This document shows positions 26,910-36,674 of a stretch of DNA of 55,378 nt, one piece after another (position 1 is the stretch's first letter; each line of letters opens with the position of its first letter). The position numbers were made by a program, and so were the translations under genes. Origin of the DNA: Paludibaculum sp. (lineage in GTDB: Bacteria; Acidobacteriota; Terriglobia; Bryobacterales; Bryobacteraceae); the NCBI GenBank assembly GCA_029973955.1, contig JARKQJ010000070.1:1-55378 (forward strand), written 5' to 3'. Below the pieces are notes generated by a model. That model saw only the letters and a list, made by a program, of their open reading frames with translations, was not told the DNA's origin and did not search any database.

Positions 26910-29900
26910 TTAGAACGTCACGCGCAACGACATCTGCTGAATGCGCGGGTCGCGAGCCGAGGTGATCTGACCGAACGCCGTATTCACCATCGCCCCCTTG
27001 GCATCGAATTGAGCGGTGGTGTTCACGCCGTTGTACTGCGTGTGGTTGAAGGCGTTGTACATCTCCCAGCGGAACTGGAAGGCGAGCTTCTCCTTCACGG
27101 GGATGTTCTTGAACACCGTCAGGTCCCAGTTGTTGATGCCCGGGCCCCGGAAGGCGTACGCCGACGCCGCCGCGCCCGCGCCGCGCTCGAACTTGGCCGG
27201 ACGCGCGAACACAGAGGTGTTGAAGAACCGGTCGAACGTCCGCTCGGACTTCGACAGCATCGCCGGGCCCGTCATCACGGCCGTGTTGCCGTCGCCGCCG
27301 CCCGTCAGGTCCGCGCCATCCGACAGCGACAGGCCCACGCCGCGCGGCGAACCGCTGACGAACGACGCAATGCCCGACACCTGCCAGTTGTCGAACATCA
27401 GCTTCGAAATCGAGTTGCCCATGTATGTGCCCACGTTTGGCAGATTGTAGACCCAATTGAAGACCAGCGAGTGAGTGCGATCGTAGGTCACCGGGCCATA
27501 GTTCCAGTAGCGGGGGTTGTTGTAGACCGCGATCCCGGCGTCATAGGCGTCGCCGTAGCCCATCGCCTTGCCCCACGTGTAGGCGCCGCTGAACTGGAGC
27601 CCCTTGCTGAAGTTGCGCCGCACCTGCGTCTGTAGCGAGTGGTAGCTGGAGTTGCCCCCGAAACTCAGGTACGGCAGGTTGCCCCAGCCGTACACCGGCC
27701 GCATGAAGACGTCCGGCAGCGGGGAGCTGGCCGTCGTCTTGTCCGCGCTCGAAGGTAGGAAACGCACGCCGTAGGGCAGCGTGTTCAGCTGCATCGTCTG
27801 GCCCAGGTGCCGCCCGACGTTGCCCACATAGGCCACATCCAACACGGTCTGGAACCCAACGTTGCGCTGCACACCCAAGGTCATGTTGTAGATCGAGGGC
27901 AGATTCGCGTTCCGCTCCAGCACGCGCGTGAAATTCGAAGGCGCCACCGTGCCGCTGCTGCTCAGGAACGAATCCACATTGCCGTAGTACTGGATGGGGA
28001 AGCTTTGCACCGGCGGGTTGAAGCTCATGTCCCCCACCTGTCCGGAACGCGCACGGGCGTTCAGGAACATGCCGAATCCTCCGCGGATTGCCGTCTTGCC
28101 GTCGCCGAATGGATCATATGCCAGGCCGACGCGCGGAGCCGCCATCAGCCCGTTGCTCTCCACAAAGCCGCGCGGATATCCGGCCGTGCCGGCCTTCACA
28201 GCGCCAACGTTCGGGTCTCCCGAATTCGGCACGAAGCGGCCGATGTAGGAGGCCGGGAAGAGCGCCCCGTTGAGCGGGTTCTGCGCCACGCGCTTGCCCG
28301 CCGCATCCAGCGCCGGGTAGAACAACATCGGCGCTTTGCTCCGGTCGTAGATGGAGAGATCGAAATTGCCGCCCACGTCCAGCCGCTGATAGGAGGGCTG
28401 GTCGATCGTGAAGCGCACGCCGTAGTCCAGCGTCAGCTTGCGGTTCACTTTCCACGTGTCCTGCGCGTAGAACTCAAGCACCTTATTCACCGGCTGGTAG
28501 TCGACTCGCGTCGTCACTTCCGTGTACGTCGAAAAGTTGCCCAGCAGCGCGTTCGCATAGGCGTGGCCGGAATCGTAGGGATTGTTCGTGTCGCGGCCGA
28601 AGGCGAAGCTGCCCGCGAACGTGCCGCCGGATCCGGCATGGTGGGATTGCAGGTACTCCGCCCACTCCCAGTAGATGCCGAACTTCAGCGTGTGCGACTT
28701 GTAGACCTTTGTCAGGCCGTCGGAGATCGACCACGCGTTCACGTAGTTGTCCATCGGGAAGCGCCCGTCGTACGCCACCGAGGCGGAGCCCGTCGGGATG
28801 CTGCCGTAGCTCGCCGAGGGAATCACGCCCAGCGGGTTGTTCTGCGGATAGAACTGCCCGATCTTGATCCCCAGTTTGTCCCGGTTCAGTTTCTCAAGTT
28901 CGGACGGCGTGATCGCCTGGATCTCCGTCCAGCGCGACAGGCCGAACGAGAACTCGTTTACCAGCGTCGGCGACGCCAGGAACGTCGCGTTCCACGCCAC
29001 GTTCGGGTTCGTGGTGTCGTAGGTCTGCTGGATGCCCCAGGCGTTGGAGTTTGCCGTCGTGGCGAAGCCGTTTTGCTTCACTGACATGTCCATGCCGCGG
29101 AAATATGTCCGCCACTTCGCCGTCGGATTGTAATCGATGCGCAGCAACTGCTGGTTCACCGGCCGGTCTACCGTGTCGTTCACCTGGTAGTTGTAGTTCC
29201 CGCGCGTAATGTTGCGGTCGAAGAAGTTGGGCATCGGGAAGACGCTCAGCAGCTTCTGGGTGTTCGTGTTGATCCGAGTCACCGGCACCACGTTGCCCGG
29301 GAAGTTCGCGCCCGAAAGCGGGTCCTTCACCGGGATCAGCGCGCCGTTCGATTGCAGAGATTGCGAGAAATCTCCCTTGCGCTCCAGATCCGTCGGGAAC
29401 GTATACGTGCGGACGCTGGGCGAGAGATTCGGCAGGTACTCCTGCGACCAGAAGAAGAACAGCTTGTCTTTCTCTTTGTTGAACTTGTCGCCCCAATAGA
29501 TGGGTCCGCCCACGTTGTAGCCGAGCGTGTTGTAGCGGTAGCGCCCGCGCGCCAGGTTGCTCCGGTTGTTGAAGAAGTTGTTGGCGTTCCACATCTCGTG
29601 ACGCTTGTACCAGTAGCCGGTCCCGTGGAACTGCTGCGTGCCGCCCTTCGTCACGACGTTGATAATCGGACCGGCGTTCTTGCCGTACTCGGCCTGGTAG
29701 TTCGACATCAGCACTTTGACCTCGGAAACCGTGTCCAGGTTCACCATGTTCTCGGTGGTGCCGATGCCGCGATTGTTCGCCACCACGCCGTCCAGCGAAA
29801 GCGAAGTGTAGTCGTTGCGCGTGCCGTTGATGATCGGCGCGCCGGAGGTGCCCAGCGCCTGTGTGCCGCCGCCGTCCGGATACGTGACCCCGGGCAGTAC

Positions 29901-30371
29901 TTTCAGCATCGTCAGGTAGTCGCGGCCCTGCGTGGACAGCATGCTCATCTGCTTGTCGTTCAGCAGCGCGGAGCGCTCCTGGCTGGCGGTCTGCACCGCC
30001 GTGGCCTCCGCCGTCACCGTCACTTCCTGGTTCAGCGAGCCCACTTCCAATGCCAGAATGCCTGCGTTCAGGCGTTCGGATGCGGAGAGGTTGTAGTCGC
30101 GCTTCTCAAAGCGCTTGAATCCAGGCGCAGTGACCGTGATGGCATACTGGCCGGGCAGAACCGACGGAAAGACGAAGTCTCCCGCCGTATCCGTCTTCGT
30201 ATTCATCTTTACACTCGTCAGTTGTTGAGTGAGCGTGATTTCCGCGCCGGGCACCGAGTTGCCCTGCGGGTCTGCGACGTGGCCTGAAATGACACCGGCG
30301 GAGGTCTGACCCCAGACCGACACTGCGGCGAACAATGCGACTCCAAGCAGACGTAGACAGCGTAGACGCAT
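26910..30371 (-). CDS. Oar-like TonB-dependent receptor with carboxypeptidase-regulatory-like domain
   Basis: 1153 residues, outer-membrane. Signal peptide (LRLLGVALFAAVSVWGQ), then a CarboxypepD_reg-like beta-sandwich (GVISGHVADPQGNSVPGAEI, about 26-110), a plug domain (GTSGAPIINGTRNDYTSLSLDGV, YQAEYGKNAGPIINVVTKGG) and a long barrel ending in phenylalanine (QQMSLRVTF), the usual beta-barrel assembly signal. Such receptors import large or scarce substrates with TonB energy. AAAGGGG lies upstream of the ATG. It is followed after 12 bases by GH97, suggesting uptake of an alpha-linked glycan. No SusD partner is present. Confidence 0.95.
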   Translation of the reverse strand: MRLRCLRLLGVALFAAVSVWGQTSAGVISGHVADPQGNSVPGAEITLTQQLTSVKMNTKTDTAGDFVFPSVLPGQYAITVTAPGFKRFEKRDYNLSASERLNAGILALEVGSLNQEVTVTAEATAVQTASQERSALLNDKQMSMLSTQGRDYLTMLKVLPGVTYPDGGGTQALGTSGAPIINGTRNDYTSLSLDGVVANNRGIGTTENMVNLDTVSEVKVLMSNYQAEYGKNAGPIINVVTKGGTQQFHGTGYWYKRHEMWNANNFFNNRSNLARGRYRYNTLGYNVGGPIYWGDKFNKEKDKLFFFWSQEYLPNLSPSVRTYTFPTDLERKGDFSQSLQSNGALIPVKDPLSGANFPGNVVPVTRINTNTQKLLSVFPMPNFFDRNITRGNYNYQVNDTVDRPVNQQLLRIDYNPTAKWRTYFRGMDMSVKQNGFATTANSNAWGIQQTYDTTNPNVAWNATFLASPTLVNEFSFGLSRWTEIQAITPSELEKLNRDKLGIKIGQFYPQNNPLGVIPSASYGSIPTGSASVAYDGRFPMDNYVNAWSISDGLTKVYKSHTLKFGIYWEWAEYLQSHHAGSGGTFAGSFAFGRDTNNPYDSGHAYANALLGNFSTYTEVTTRVDYQPVNKVLEFYAQDTWKVNRKLTLDYGVRFTIDQPSYQRLDVGGNFDLSIYDRSKAPMLFYPALDAAGKRVAQNPLNGALFPASYIGRFVPNSGDPNVGAVKAGTAGYPRGFVESNGLMAAPRVGLAYDPFGDGKTAIRGGFGMFLNARARSGQVGDMSFNPPVQSFPIQYYGNVDSFLSSSGTVAPSNFTRVLERNANLPSIYNMTLGVQRNVGFQTVLDVAYVGNVGRHLGQTMQLNTLPYGVRFLPSSADKTTASSPLPDVFMRPVYGWGNLPYLSFGGNSSYHSLQTQVRRNFSKGLQFSGAYTWGKAMGYGDAYDAGIAVYNNPRYWNYGPVTYDRTHSLVFNWVYNLPNVGTYMGNSISKLMFDNWQVSGIASFVSGSPRGVGLSLSDGADLTGGGDGNTAVMTGPAMLSKSERTFDRFFNTSVFARPAKFERGAGAAASAYAFRGPGINNWDLTVFKNIPVKEKLAFQFRWEMYNAFNHTQYNGVNTTAQFDAKGAMVNTAFGQITSARDPRIQQMSLRVTF

Positions 30372-30390
30372 GCGTAAACCCCTTTCTCAT

Positions 30391-30410
30391 CTCCTGTTAC
30401 ATCACAGGAG
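30391..30410 (-). promoter_or_regulatory. Inverted repeat in the receptor leader
   Basis: Seven-base arms CTCCTGT (30391-30397) and ACAGGAG (30404-30410) surround TACATC, 20 bases upstream of the receptor start codon. It could form an mRNA hairpin near the ribosome binding site or be an operator. Confidence 0.4.
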
Positions 30411-30444
30411 CGTTAGCGTTGAAGCTGACAAGAGTCTACTACAA

Positions 30445-30464
30445 CAAAAAGGCTATGCCTAGCC
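30445..30464 (-). terminator. Rho-independent terminator after the DUF6067-type gene
   Basis: On the minus strand GGCTA-GGCA-TAGCC is followed directly by TTTTTG. It lies 34 bases after the stop of the large hydrolase and separates it from the TonB receptor-GH97 unit. The stem is only five base pairs. Confidence 0.55.
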
Positions 30465-30497
30465 GCTAAAACGTTTAAATTTCTTGATCTCCGCGCC

Positions 30498-33400
30498 TCA
30501 CTCGATCAGCAGCAGCCAGCCGCGCTTCGGCTCCACCGGGATTGGTTGGCCGCCGGCGAATTTCGCCTCGGGTTGAAAGCCTTCAATCGCCGGAGCGGTG
30601 ATGCGCGCAGTGCGCGGGTCCACTCCGAGGGCCTTCCAATCGATGGAGAGCGGCACCTGTGCCGCCTCCGGCGCCCAACTGGCGATGGACACCAGCGCCC
30701 GCCCCGGTTTCCTGTACACAGTGGCCAGCACATCCTGGCGGCCGGTCTGCACCGGACAGGACGAGTCCCACCAGCCGATCATCTCGGATTCCTGGATGCC
30801 GAACCGGTCCCAGAGCCTCCAGATGCCGCTGGGATCCACGCCGCTATAGAACGCGCGCGCCGTCATGCCGAACAGCATGCCACGCCATGGGTTCGGATTC
30901 TGGAGCATGTCGCCGGAGAGCCCGAACGGCAGTCCGGACATCTCCACCAGCCAGAAGTCGGCCGGCCAGTCGGGGTTGAACGCCTCGCCGAACCAGGTGC
31001 GGTCGACGTACGGGAGGTGCTCCATGTAGTAGCCCACCGGCGAGTTGCAGGACCACCACTGCCGGTTGCCGTGCAGATCGATCATCGTGCCCGGACGCGT
31101 TTCCAGCACCCTCCGGACGCGCTGCATCATCTCGCGCGGGTAGGCCACCTCATCCAGATAGAGGCCGTCGATCCCGGCATTCCGCACTAGCCACTCCAGC
31201 CCGGCGAGATAGAAATTGCTCAGCCGCGACTCGCGGTTCGTTCGAATGGCGGCGTCCACCTCGCCGATGGGCGTCCGCGTGATCCAGGCCGGGGCGTAGT
31301 CTGTCACCAGGTGCTCCTGCAGCCAGGAGTCGAGATACGGCGACCCGTGGCCCTGGGTTCCTCCCACGCGATAGATCTCCTCCCCCAGGCTCCGGAACGC
31401 CCACAACTCGGGCAGGCGCGTGGTGAGTTCCCGGATGGTGTAGTACACCTTGGCTTTCATCCCTCTGGCGTGCGCCTCCTGGACGTAGGGCGCCAGCAGG
31501 TCGAGGTTCAGGAACGGGTAGTTGATCCACAGGTTCGGCAGCGTGTCGTGATGGATATTCACCACCGTCGCGCCGGTGGCCTGGATCTCCTCCAATGGCC
31601 GGTAAGTGTGCGCGTATCTATACTTCCAATGGCTGGGGTCCAGTGGCTTCAGCGGCGTGGGGAGCAGGCGGAAGGAGAGGTTCAGCTCCTGGCCTGCCTG
31701 GATGTCGCGCGATCCGGTACGCGCGCGGAACAACACCCGGCCCGTTTCATCCTGAGCGAGACTCACGCCGCCGCCTGTCCCGTTCTGCCAGTCCTCCAGC
31801 GGCGATTTCAGCCTGCAATAGAGCCCGGCCTGCACGCCGCCCAGCCAGATGAAGTACTCCAGGTTGCTGCCCTGGTCCCGCCAGCGCTGCGGCTGTTCCG
31901 TCCACTTCCAGTGCCACGCGGCGGGGCGCTTGCCGCCTGTCAATCCCATCCCTGCGCTGTAAGGAACGGCCGCCTCGCGCAGCGGCAGTTCGAGCGCCAT
32001 GTCTGAGACCTTGGCCGCGGCATTCGCGCTCAGGCGCACCTCGAAACCGATGCCTCCGTCGAACTCCATCGTGGTGCGCACGCGCAGGCGGAAATCGCCG
32101 GCGGCGCTCTCTGACTCTCGTACCACTTTGGTATCCGACGCCGACACGACTTTCCCCGTGCCGTTCCAAACCAGCGGTCCTTTCTCCAACTCGATCCGCA
32201 AGGCGACCGGTGCGGCCAGCACCTCGTTTGTGCCGGCGCGGACCGACTCCGGAAAGCCTTGCGGCCCAAAGCGGACCTCCCGCCCCAGGCAGGCCACAGT
32301 GTCGCCGGTGACGCGCAGAGGTGTATAGGGGCTCGTCACCCGATCTTCCAGGCCGGCCTTCGAATTGAGCCATTGCAGCCGGGCCAGCCTCTCCGGTTGA
32401 TCCACGCCCGCGCCGCGGAGGAATGTCTGATTCACGTCCAGGTCCAGGCGCACGCCAATCTCCGCCTGTCCCGCCGGCGCGACGTAGACCTGCCCCTGGT
32501 AAGCGCCCGGCTTGGCGGATTCCGGAATCTGCACCGCGCACCAGAGCGCGCCCACAGCCCCAGGCGAGACTTTGAACTCCTTTCGGAAGGGCTGGCCCTG
32601 GGCGTCGATTCCGCCGGTGTTGAAGCACTGGAAAGCCCCGGCCGGAATGGCCGCCGCCTGCGGCCCGCGTAGATCCTCGAACCGCACGCTGACGGCGGAT
32701 TCCTTCACCAGCCCCGGCCGCGCATAGAGGCCGATCTGGAAGACGAACAACTCGCCGCGATACGCCCGGGCTTTCAGCGCGCTCACGGGGCCGGAGCGAA
32801 TCCAGCGCAAGGGCAGGGTGTCGCGCATGCGGATGGGATGTTCGCGATCTTCGGCGAACACCAGAACTGGTTCCGGGTGGCTCCTGCTGAGCTGGGCCAT
32901 CTCCTCCCTGGTGGCGGCCACCTCCATCGGGTAGAAGGAGTCGAATTTCGTTCTGGCCTGAAACTCGATCACATTCGCGCGCGGCAGCTCTTTCCACCGT
33001 CCCAGCGGCAGCCCGTCCGCGGTCAGCCCGTTCTTCTGCAGCCACTCCTTCGAGGCCGTGTCCCGGGGCGCAAGGTAGGTGGCCTTCTGTTCCGGAGCGC
33101 CCCGCTTCGGCGGCTCCCCGCGTGGCATGTAGTAGACGTAGTAATCTTCCACGCCCGCCAACGGCTGGAAAACGACATCGCCCGAGTCAGCAGTCATTTG
33201 GAACGAAATCGTGTTTGCGATGGACGTGCCGTTGGCATCCAGCACCAGGACGGCCTTGCGTTGCGGCGCATCGTCGTGGCGGCGCCAGACGATGTGAGCC
33301 CATACCGCGTCCGCTCCTGCCTGGCAGTGAATTCGCGCCCTGTGATTGCCGAGCAGTTCCGCCCAGGGCTCGGCGGCGACAGTGTATGGAATCTCTTGGG

Positions 33401-33509
33401 CGGCCAGCGGCCACAGGAACGCAAACGCGAACGCCGGCCATGGAAAACGCCACCCTCTCCCGGTGCGGCGTGGAGCAACTCCGATCATCGCGGCAAACGG
33501 CGCGGACAT
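30498..33509 (-). CDS. Large secreted glycoside hydrolase-like protein (DUF6067 type)
   Basis: 1003 residues from the ATG at 33509, chosen over one 30 bases upstream because AAAGGGG lies seven bases before it. A hydrophobic export segment (WPAFAFAFLWPLAAQ) is followed by beta-sandwich domains and a C-terminal (beta/alpha)8-like domain: ATVVNIHHDTLPNLWINYPF, ARGMKAKVYYTIREL, NAGIDGLYLDEVAYPREMM, GTMIDLHGNRQWW. The acidic residues in LYLDEVAY are candidate catalytic groups. This matches bacterial proteins annotated DUF6067; no activity is established. It follows serB by 48 bases. Confidence 0.75.
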   Translation of the reverse strand: MSAPFAAMIGVAPRRTGRGWRFPWPAFAFAFLWPLAAQEIPYTVAAEPWAELLGNHRARIHCQAGADAVWAHIVWRRHDDAPQRKAVLVLDANGTSIANTISFQMTADSGDVVFQPLAGVEDYYVYYMPRGEPPKRGAPEQKATYLAPRDTASKEWLQKNGLTADGLPLGRWKELPRANVIEFQARTKFDSFYPMEVAATREEMAQLSRSHPEPVLVFAEDREHPIRMRDTLPLRWIRSGPVSALKARAYRGELFVFQIGLYARPGLVKESAVSVRFEDLRGPQAAAIPAGAFQCFNTGGIDAQGQPFRKEFKVSPGAVGALWCAVQIPESAKPGAYQGQVYVAPAGQAEIGVRLDLDVNQTFLRGAGVDQPERLARLQWLNSKAGLEDRVTSPYTPLRVTGDTVACLGREVRFGPQGFPESVRAGTNEVLAAPVALRIELEKGPLVWNGTGKVVSASDTKVVRESESAAGDFRLRVRTTMEFDGGIGFEVRLSANAAAKVSDMALELPLREAAVPYSAGMGLTGGKRPAAWHWKWTEQPQRWRDQGSNLEYFIWLGGVQAGLYCRLKSPLEDWQNGTGGGVSLAQDETGRVLFRARTGSRDIQAGQELNLSFRLLPTPLKPLDPSHWKYRYAHTYRPLEEIQATGATVVNIHHDTLPNLWINYPFLNLDLLAPYVQEAHARGMKAKVYYTIRELTTRLPELWAFRSLGEEIYRVGGTQGHGSPYLDSWLQEHLVTDYAPAWITRTPIGEVDAAIRTNRESRLSNFYLAGLEWLVRNAGIDGLYLDEVAYPREMMQRVRRVLETRPGTMIDLHGNRQWWSCNSPVGYYMEHLPYVDRTWFGEAFNPDWPADFWLVEMSGLPFGLSGDMLQNPNPWRGMLFGMTARAFYSGVDPSGIWRLWDRFGIQESEMIGWWDSSCPVQTGRQDVLATVYRKPGRALVSIASWAPEAAQVPLSIDWKALGVDPRTARITAPAIEGFQPEAKFAGGQPIPVEPKRGWLLLIE

Positions 33510-33557
33510 ATGCGTGCCCCTTTCAGTCGATGCCGCCACACGGCAGCGGCATGAACG

Positions 33558-34796
33558 CTAGAGTGTTTCGCGGTCCCGCACCCCGATCAGGTACAGGATC
33601 CCGTCCAATCCTAACGCCGAAATCGACTGACGCGCCGATGCCCGCACCAGCGGCTTAGCCCGGAATGCGATGCCCAGACCCGCCAGCCGCAGCATCGGCA
33701 GATCGTTCGCCCCGTCCCCCACCGCAATGCACTGCTCCATCGAGAGCCCCTCGCTCAAAGCGAGTGTTTGCAGTAGATCCGCCTTGCGCTGCCCGTCTAC
33801 GATGGGCGGGATCACCTCCCCCGTCACCACGCCGTCGCGGATGTCCAGCGTGTTGGCGTGCAGATGGTCGATTCCCAGTTTCCGCTGCAGCACCTTGCCG
33901 AAGAACGTGAAGCCGCCCGACAGGATCGCCGTCTTGTACCCCAGCCGCTTGAGCGTGGAAACCAGCCGCTCCGCTCCATCGGTCAATGGGATCCGCTCAA
34001 CCACTCTTTCCAGCGCCGCCTCCGTCAATCCCTTCAGCAACGCCACGCGCTTCCTGAACGAGTCCTGGAAGTCCAGTTCCCCCCTCATCGCCGCTTCCGT
34101 AATCGCCTGCACCTGTTCGCCCACGCCGGCCTCGCGCGCCAGTTCGTCGATCACCTCGCCCTGGATCAGCGTCGAGTCCATGTCGAACGCCACCATTCTT
34201 CTATTCCGCCGGTAAACCGAGTCGTGCTGGAATGCCAGGTCGATGTCGCCCGCCGCCGTCATCGCCGCCAGGCTCGTGCGCACCGCGTCTTCATTCACTG
34301 CGGCCGCCGCCGACGGAGCGCTGGCGCTGAACTCAACACAAAACCGCGCCGGGGTCTCCCCGGCTTCCAGCGGCGTCCGGGATGACATCCGGTCGATCCG
34401 GTCGATGTTCAATCCCGCCGACGCCAACGCGCCCGAGACTGCCGCAATATGCCGGGCGTCGATCGCCGGCCCCAGCACCGTCACAATGAACCGCCGCTTG
34501 GACTGCGCGTGGACCCACCGCTCGTACTCCTCCGAAGTCGAGGCCGAAAACTCCACCTGTACGCCCAGCCGGTGCCCTTCCAGCAGCAGGTCTGTCAGCA
34601 GCGCCGACGAACGCAGCGCTTCGGGCATCTCAATGAGAATGCCCAGCGCCAGCCCATCATGGATCACGGCCTGGCCGATATCCAGAATCCGCGTCTGGTA
34701 GCGCGCCAGAATCGAGGCCAGTGAATGTGTCAACCCGGGCTTGTCATGTCCGGTGATGTGGATGAGAAGGGCGCCTGTCGCGCCGGAGGCGGGCAT
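33558..34796 (-). CDS. serB: Phosphoserine phosphatase with N-terminal ACT domains
   Basis: 412 residues from the ATG at 34796. It performs the last step of serine biosynthesis, phosphoserine to serine, in the cytoplasm. The HAD core has the nucleophile motif VAFDMDSTLI near residue 204, GEVIDELAREAGVG, the second-motif serine in TAILSGGFTFF, and AVGDGANDLPML. The first 190 residues are two ACT-like modules (LLIHITGHDKPGLTHSLASI; FIVTVLGPAIDARHIAAVSG), as in mycobacterial long-form SerB, where they bind serine as feedback inhibitor. It is divergent from the GH35 gene. Confidence 0.96.
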   Translation of the reverse strand: MPASGATGALLIHITGHDKPGLTHSLASILARYQTRILDIGQAVIHDGLALGILIEMPEALRSSALLTDLLLEGHRLGVQVEFSASTSEEYERWVHAQSKRRFIVTVLGPAIDARHIAAVSGALASAGLNIDRIDRMSSRTPLEAGETPARFCVEFSASAPSAAAAVNEDAVRTSLAAMTAAGDIDLAFQHDSVYRRNRRMVAFDMDSTLIQGEVIDELAREAGVGEQVQAITEAAMRGELDFQDSFRKRVALLKGLTEAALERVVERIPLTDGAERLVSTLKRLGYKTAILSGGFTFFGKVLQRKLGIDHLHANTLDIRDGVVTGEVIPPIVDGQRKADLLQTLALSEGLSMEQCIAVGDGANDLPMLRLAGLGIAFRAKPLVRASARQSISALGLDGILYLIGVRDRETL

Positions 34797-34829
34797 CAAA
34801 TATCATTCTAACCGCTACACTGGAAGCGG

Positions 34830-36650
34830 ATGAAACGGCGCGAAGTTCTCTCATTGATTGCAGCCGCCCCTGCCGCGGCCCAGAGCCCCGTCAAACACAC
34901 CTTCACCATCCAGGGCGACCGCTTTGTTCTCGATGGAGAACCATTCGTCATCCGCTCCGGCGAGATGCACTACGCCCGCATCCCGCGCGAGTACTGGCGC
35001 CACCGCATGAAGACCATGCGCGCCATGGGCCTCAATACCCTCTGCATGTACTCCTTCTGGAACGCCCACGAGCCGCGCCCCGGCCAGTTCCGTTTCGAGG
35101 ACAACCTCGACATCGCCGCCTTCATCCGCACTGCCCAGGAAGAGGGCCTCTGGGTGATCGTCCGCCCCGGTCCCTATAGCTGCGCCGAATGGGAGTTCGG
35201 CGGCTTCCCCTCCTGGCTCTGGGAAACCCCCGGTATGAAGGTCCGCACCTCCGATCCCAACTTCCTCCAGGCCGCGGACCGCTACATCAAGCGCCTTCTG
35301 CAGGAAGTGGCCCCCCTCCAGATCACCCGCGGCGGCCCCGTCTTCCTCATGCAGGTGGAGAACGAATACGGCTCCCTCCGCCCGCCCCTCGGCGCCGACA
35401 CGGTTTACAAGAACGCCATTCGCAAGTCCATCGAAAGCGCCGGTATCGACATCCAGCTCTATACCTCCGACGGCTCGCTCGACTACATGCTGGCCAACGG
35501 CACCTTCCCCGATCTGCCCTCCGTCGTCAACTTCGGCGGCGCCCCCCAGCAGGAGTTCGCCAACTTCGCCAGGTTCCGCACCGGCGTCCCTCTCATGTGC
35601 GGCGAATACTGGTGCGGCTGGTTCGACCACTGGGGCGAGAAGCACCACACCGGCGACAACAGGGTCCACCTCGCCGGCATCGACTGGATGCTCCAGCGCA
35701 ACATCGGCTTCAACCTGTACATGGTCCACGGTGGCACGTCGTTCGGCTACATGGCCGGCGCCAACTTCGGCAAAGCCTACGAGCCCGACATCACCAGCTA
35801 CGACTACGATTCCCCCATCGACGAAGCCGGCCGCCCCGCCCCCAAGTTCACCCTCTTCCGCGATACCATCCGCAAACACCTGCCCGCCGGCGAAACTCTG
35901 CCTGACCTGCCCCCCGCCCTGCCCATCATCGAAATCCCCCGCTTCGCCCTCAACGAGCAGGCCCCGCTGTTCGGCCTTCTCCGCAATCCCATCCGCAGCG
36001 AGAAACCGAAGACCTTTGAAGCCATGAGCCACTCCTACGGCTTCGTGCTCTACCGCACGCGCCTCGACGGCCCCCGCAAAGGCAAGCTCGAACTCACGGA
36101 GTTGCGCGACTACGCCGTCGTCTATGAAGGTGCCCGCCGTCTCGGCACGCTCGACCGCCGCCTGAATCAGAGCTCGCTCGATGTCGATCTCTCCGGCCGC
36201 GCCCCACTCCAGATCCTGGTCGAAAACATGGGCCGCATCAACTTCGGCCCCAAAATCGTCGACGACTACAAGGGCATTACCGAAAGCGTCACCCTCGACG
36301 GCCAGGAACTCAAAGGCTGGGAGATGCTCCGCTTCGGCCCCGAACGCATCGTCGGGCTCCAGACCAAATCCGGCGAGTCCGCCGCGCCGGCGCTCCATCG
36401 CGGGACGTTTCAGCTCGATGTCCTCGGCGATACCTTCCTCGATCTGCGCAACTGGGGCAAGGGCTACGTCTGGGTGAACGGCCGCATCCTCGGCCGCTAC
36501 TGGCGCATCGGACCCCAGCAGACCCTCTTCCTTCCCGCCACCTGGCTGCGCAAGGGCGAAAACGAGGTGATCGTCCTCGATCTCGAAGACGCCCGCGGAC
36601 CCCGCACGCTGGCCGGCGTCAAGGATCCCGTCTGGGATACACCTGTCTAA
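34830..36650 (+). CDS. Glycoside hydrolase family 35 beta-galactosidase
   Basis: 606 residues. It releases terminal beta-galactose, probably in the periplasm. A short twin-arginine-type leader (KRREVLSLIAAAPAAAQ) is present. GH35 landmarks: GEMHYARIPREYW (44-56), FWNAHEPRPGQF, VRPGPYSCAEWEFGGFP, the acid/base E179 in QVENEYG and the nucleophile E259 in LMCGEYWCGWFDHWG. C-terminal jelly-roll domains follow, with KGYVWVNGRILGRYW characteristic of the family. It could act together with the neighbouring sulfatase on sulfated galactans. Confidence 0.96.
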   Translation: MKRREVLSLIAAAPAAAQSPVKHTFTIQGDRFVLDGEPFVIRSGEMHYARIPREYWRHRMKTMRAMGLNTLCMYSFWNAHEPRPGQFRFEDNLDIAAFIRTAQEEGLWVIVRPGPYSCAEWEFGGFPSWLWETPGMKVRTSDPNFLQAADRYIKRLLQEVAPLQITRGGPVFLMQVENEYGSLRPPLGADTVYKNAIRKSIESAGIDIQLYTSDGSLDYMLANGTFPDLPSVVNFGGAPQQEFANFARFRTGVPLMCGEYWCGWFDHWGEKHHTGDNRVHLAGIDWMLQRNIGFNLYMVHGGTSFGYMAGANFGKAYEPDITSYDYDSPIDEAGRPAPKFTLFRDTIRKHLPAGETLPDLPPALPIIEIPRFALNEQAPLFGLLRNPIRSEKPKTFEAMSHSYGFVLYRTRLDGPRKGKLELTELRDYAVVYEGARRLGTLDRRLNQSSLDVDLSGRAPLQILVENMGRINFGPKIVDDYKGITESVTLDGQELKGWEMLRFGPERIVGLQTKSGESAAPALHRGTFQLDVLGDTFLDLRNWGKGYVWVNGRILGRYWRIGPQQTLFLPATWLRKGENEVIVLDLEDARGPRTLAGVKDPVWDTPV

Positions 36651-36674
36651 CGCCGCACCCGCGGCCGTTCAAAT

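Noticed and set aside
30468..30475. AAACGTTT as a LacI-type operator
   Set aside because: An eight-base palindrome alone is too weak, and no LacI-family gene is near.
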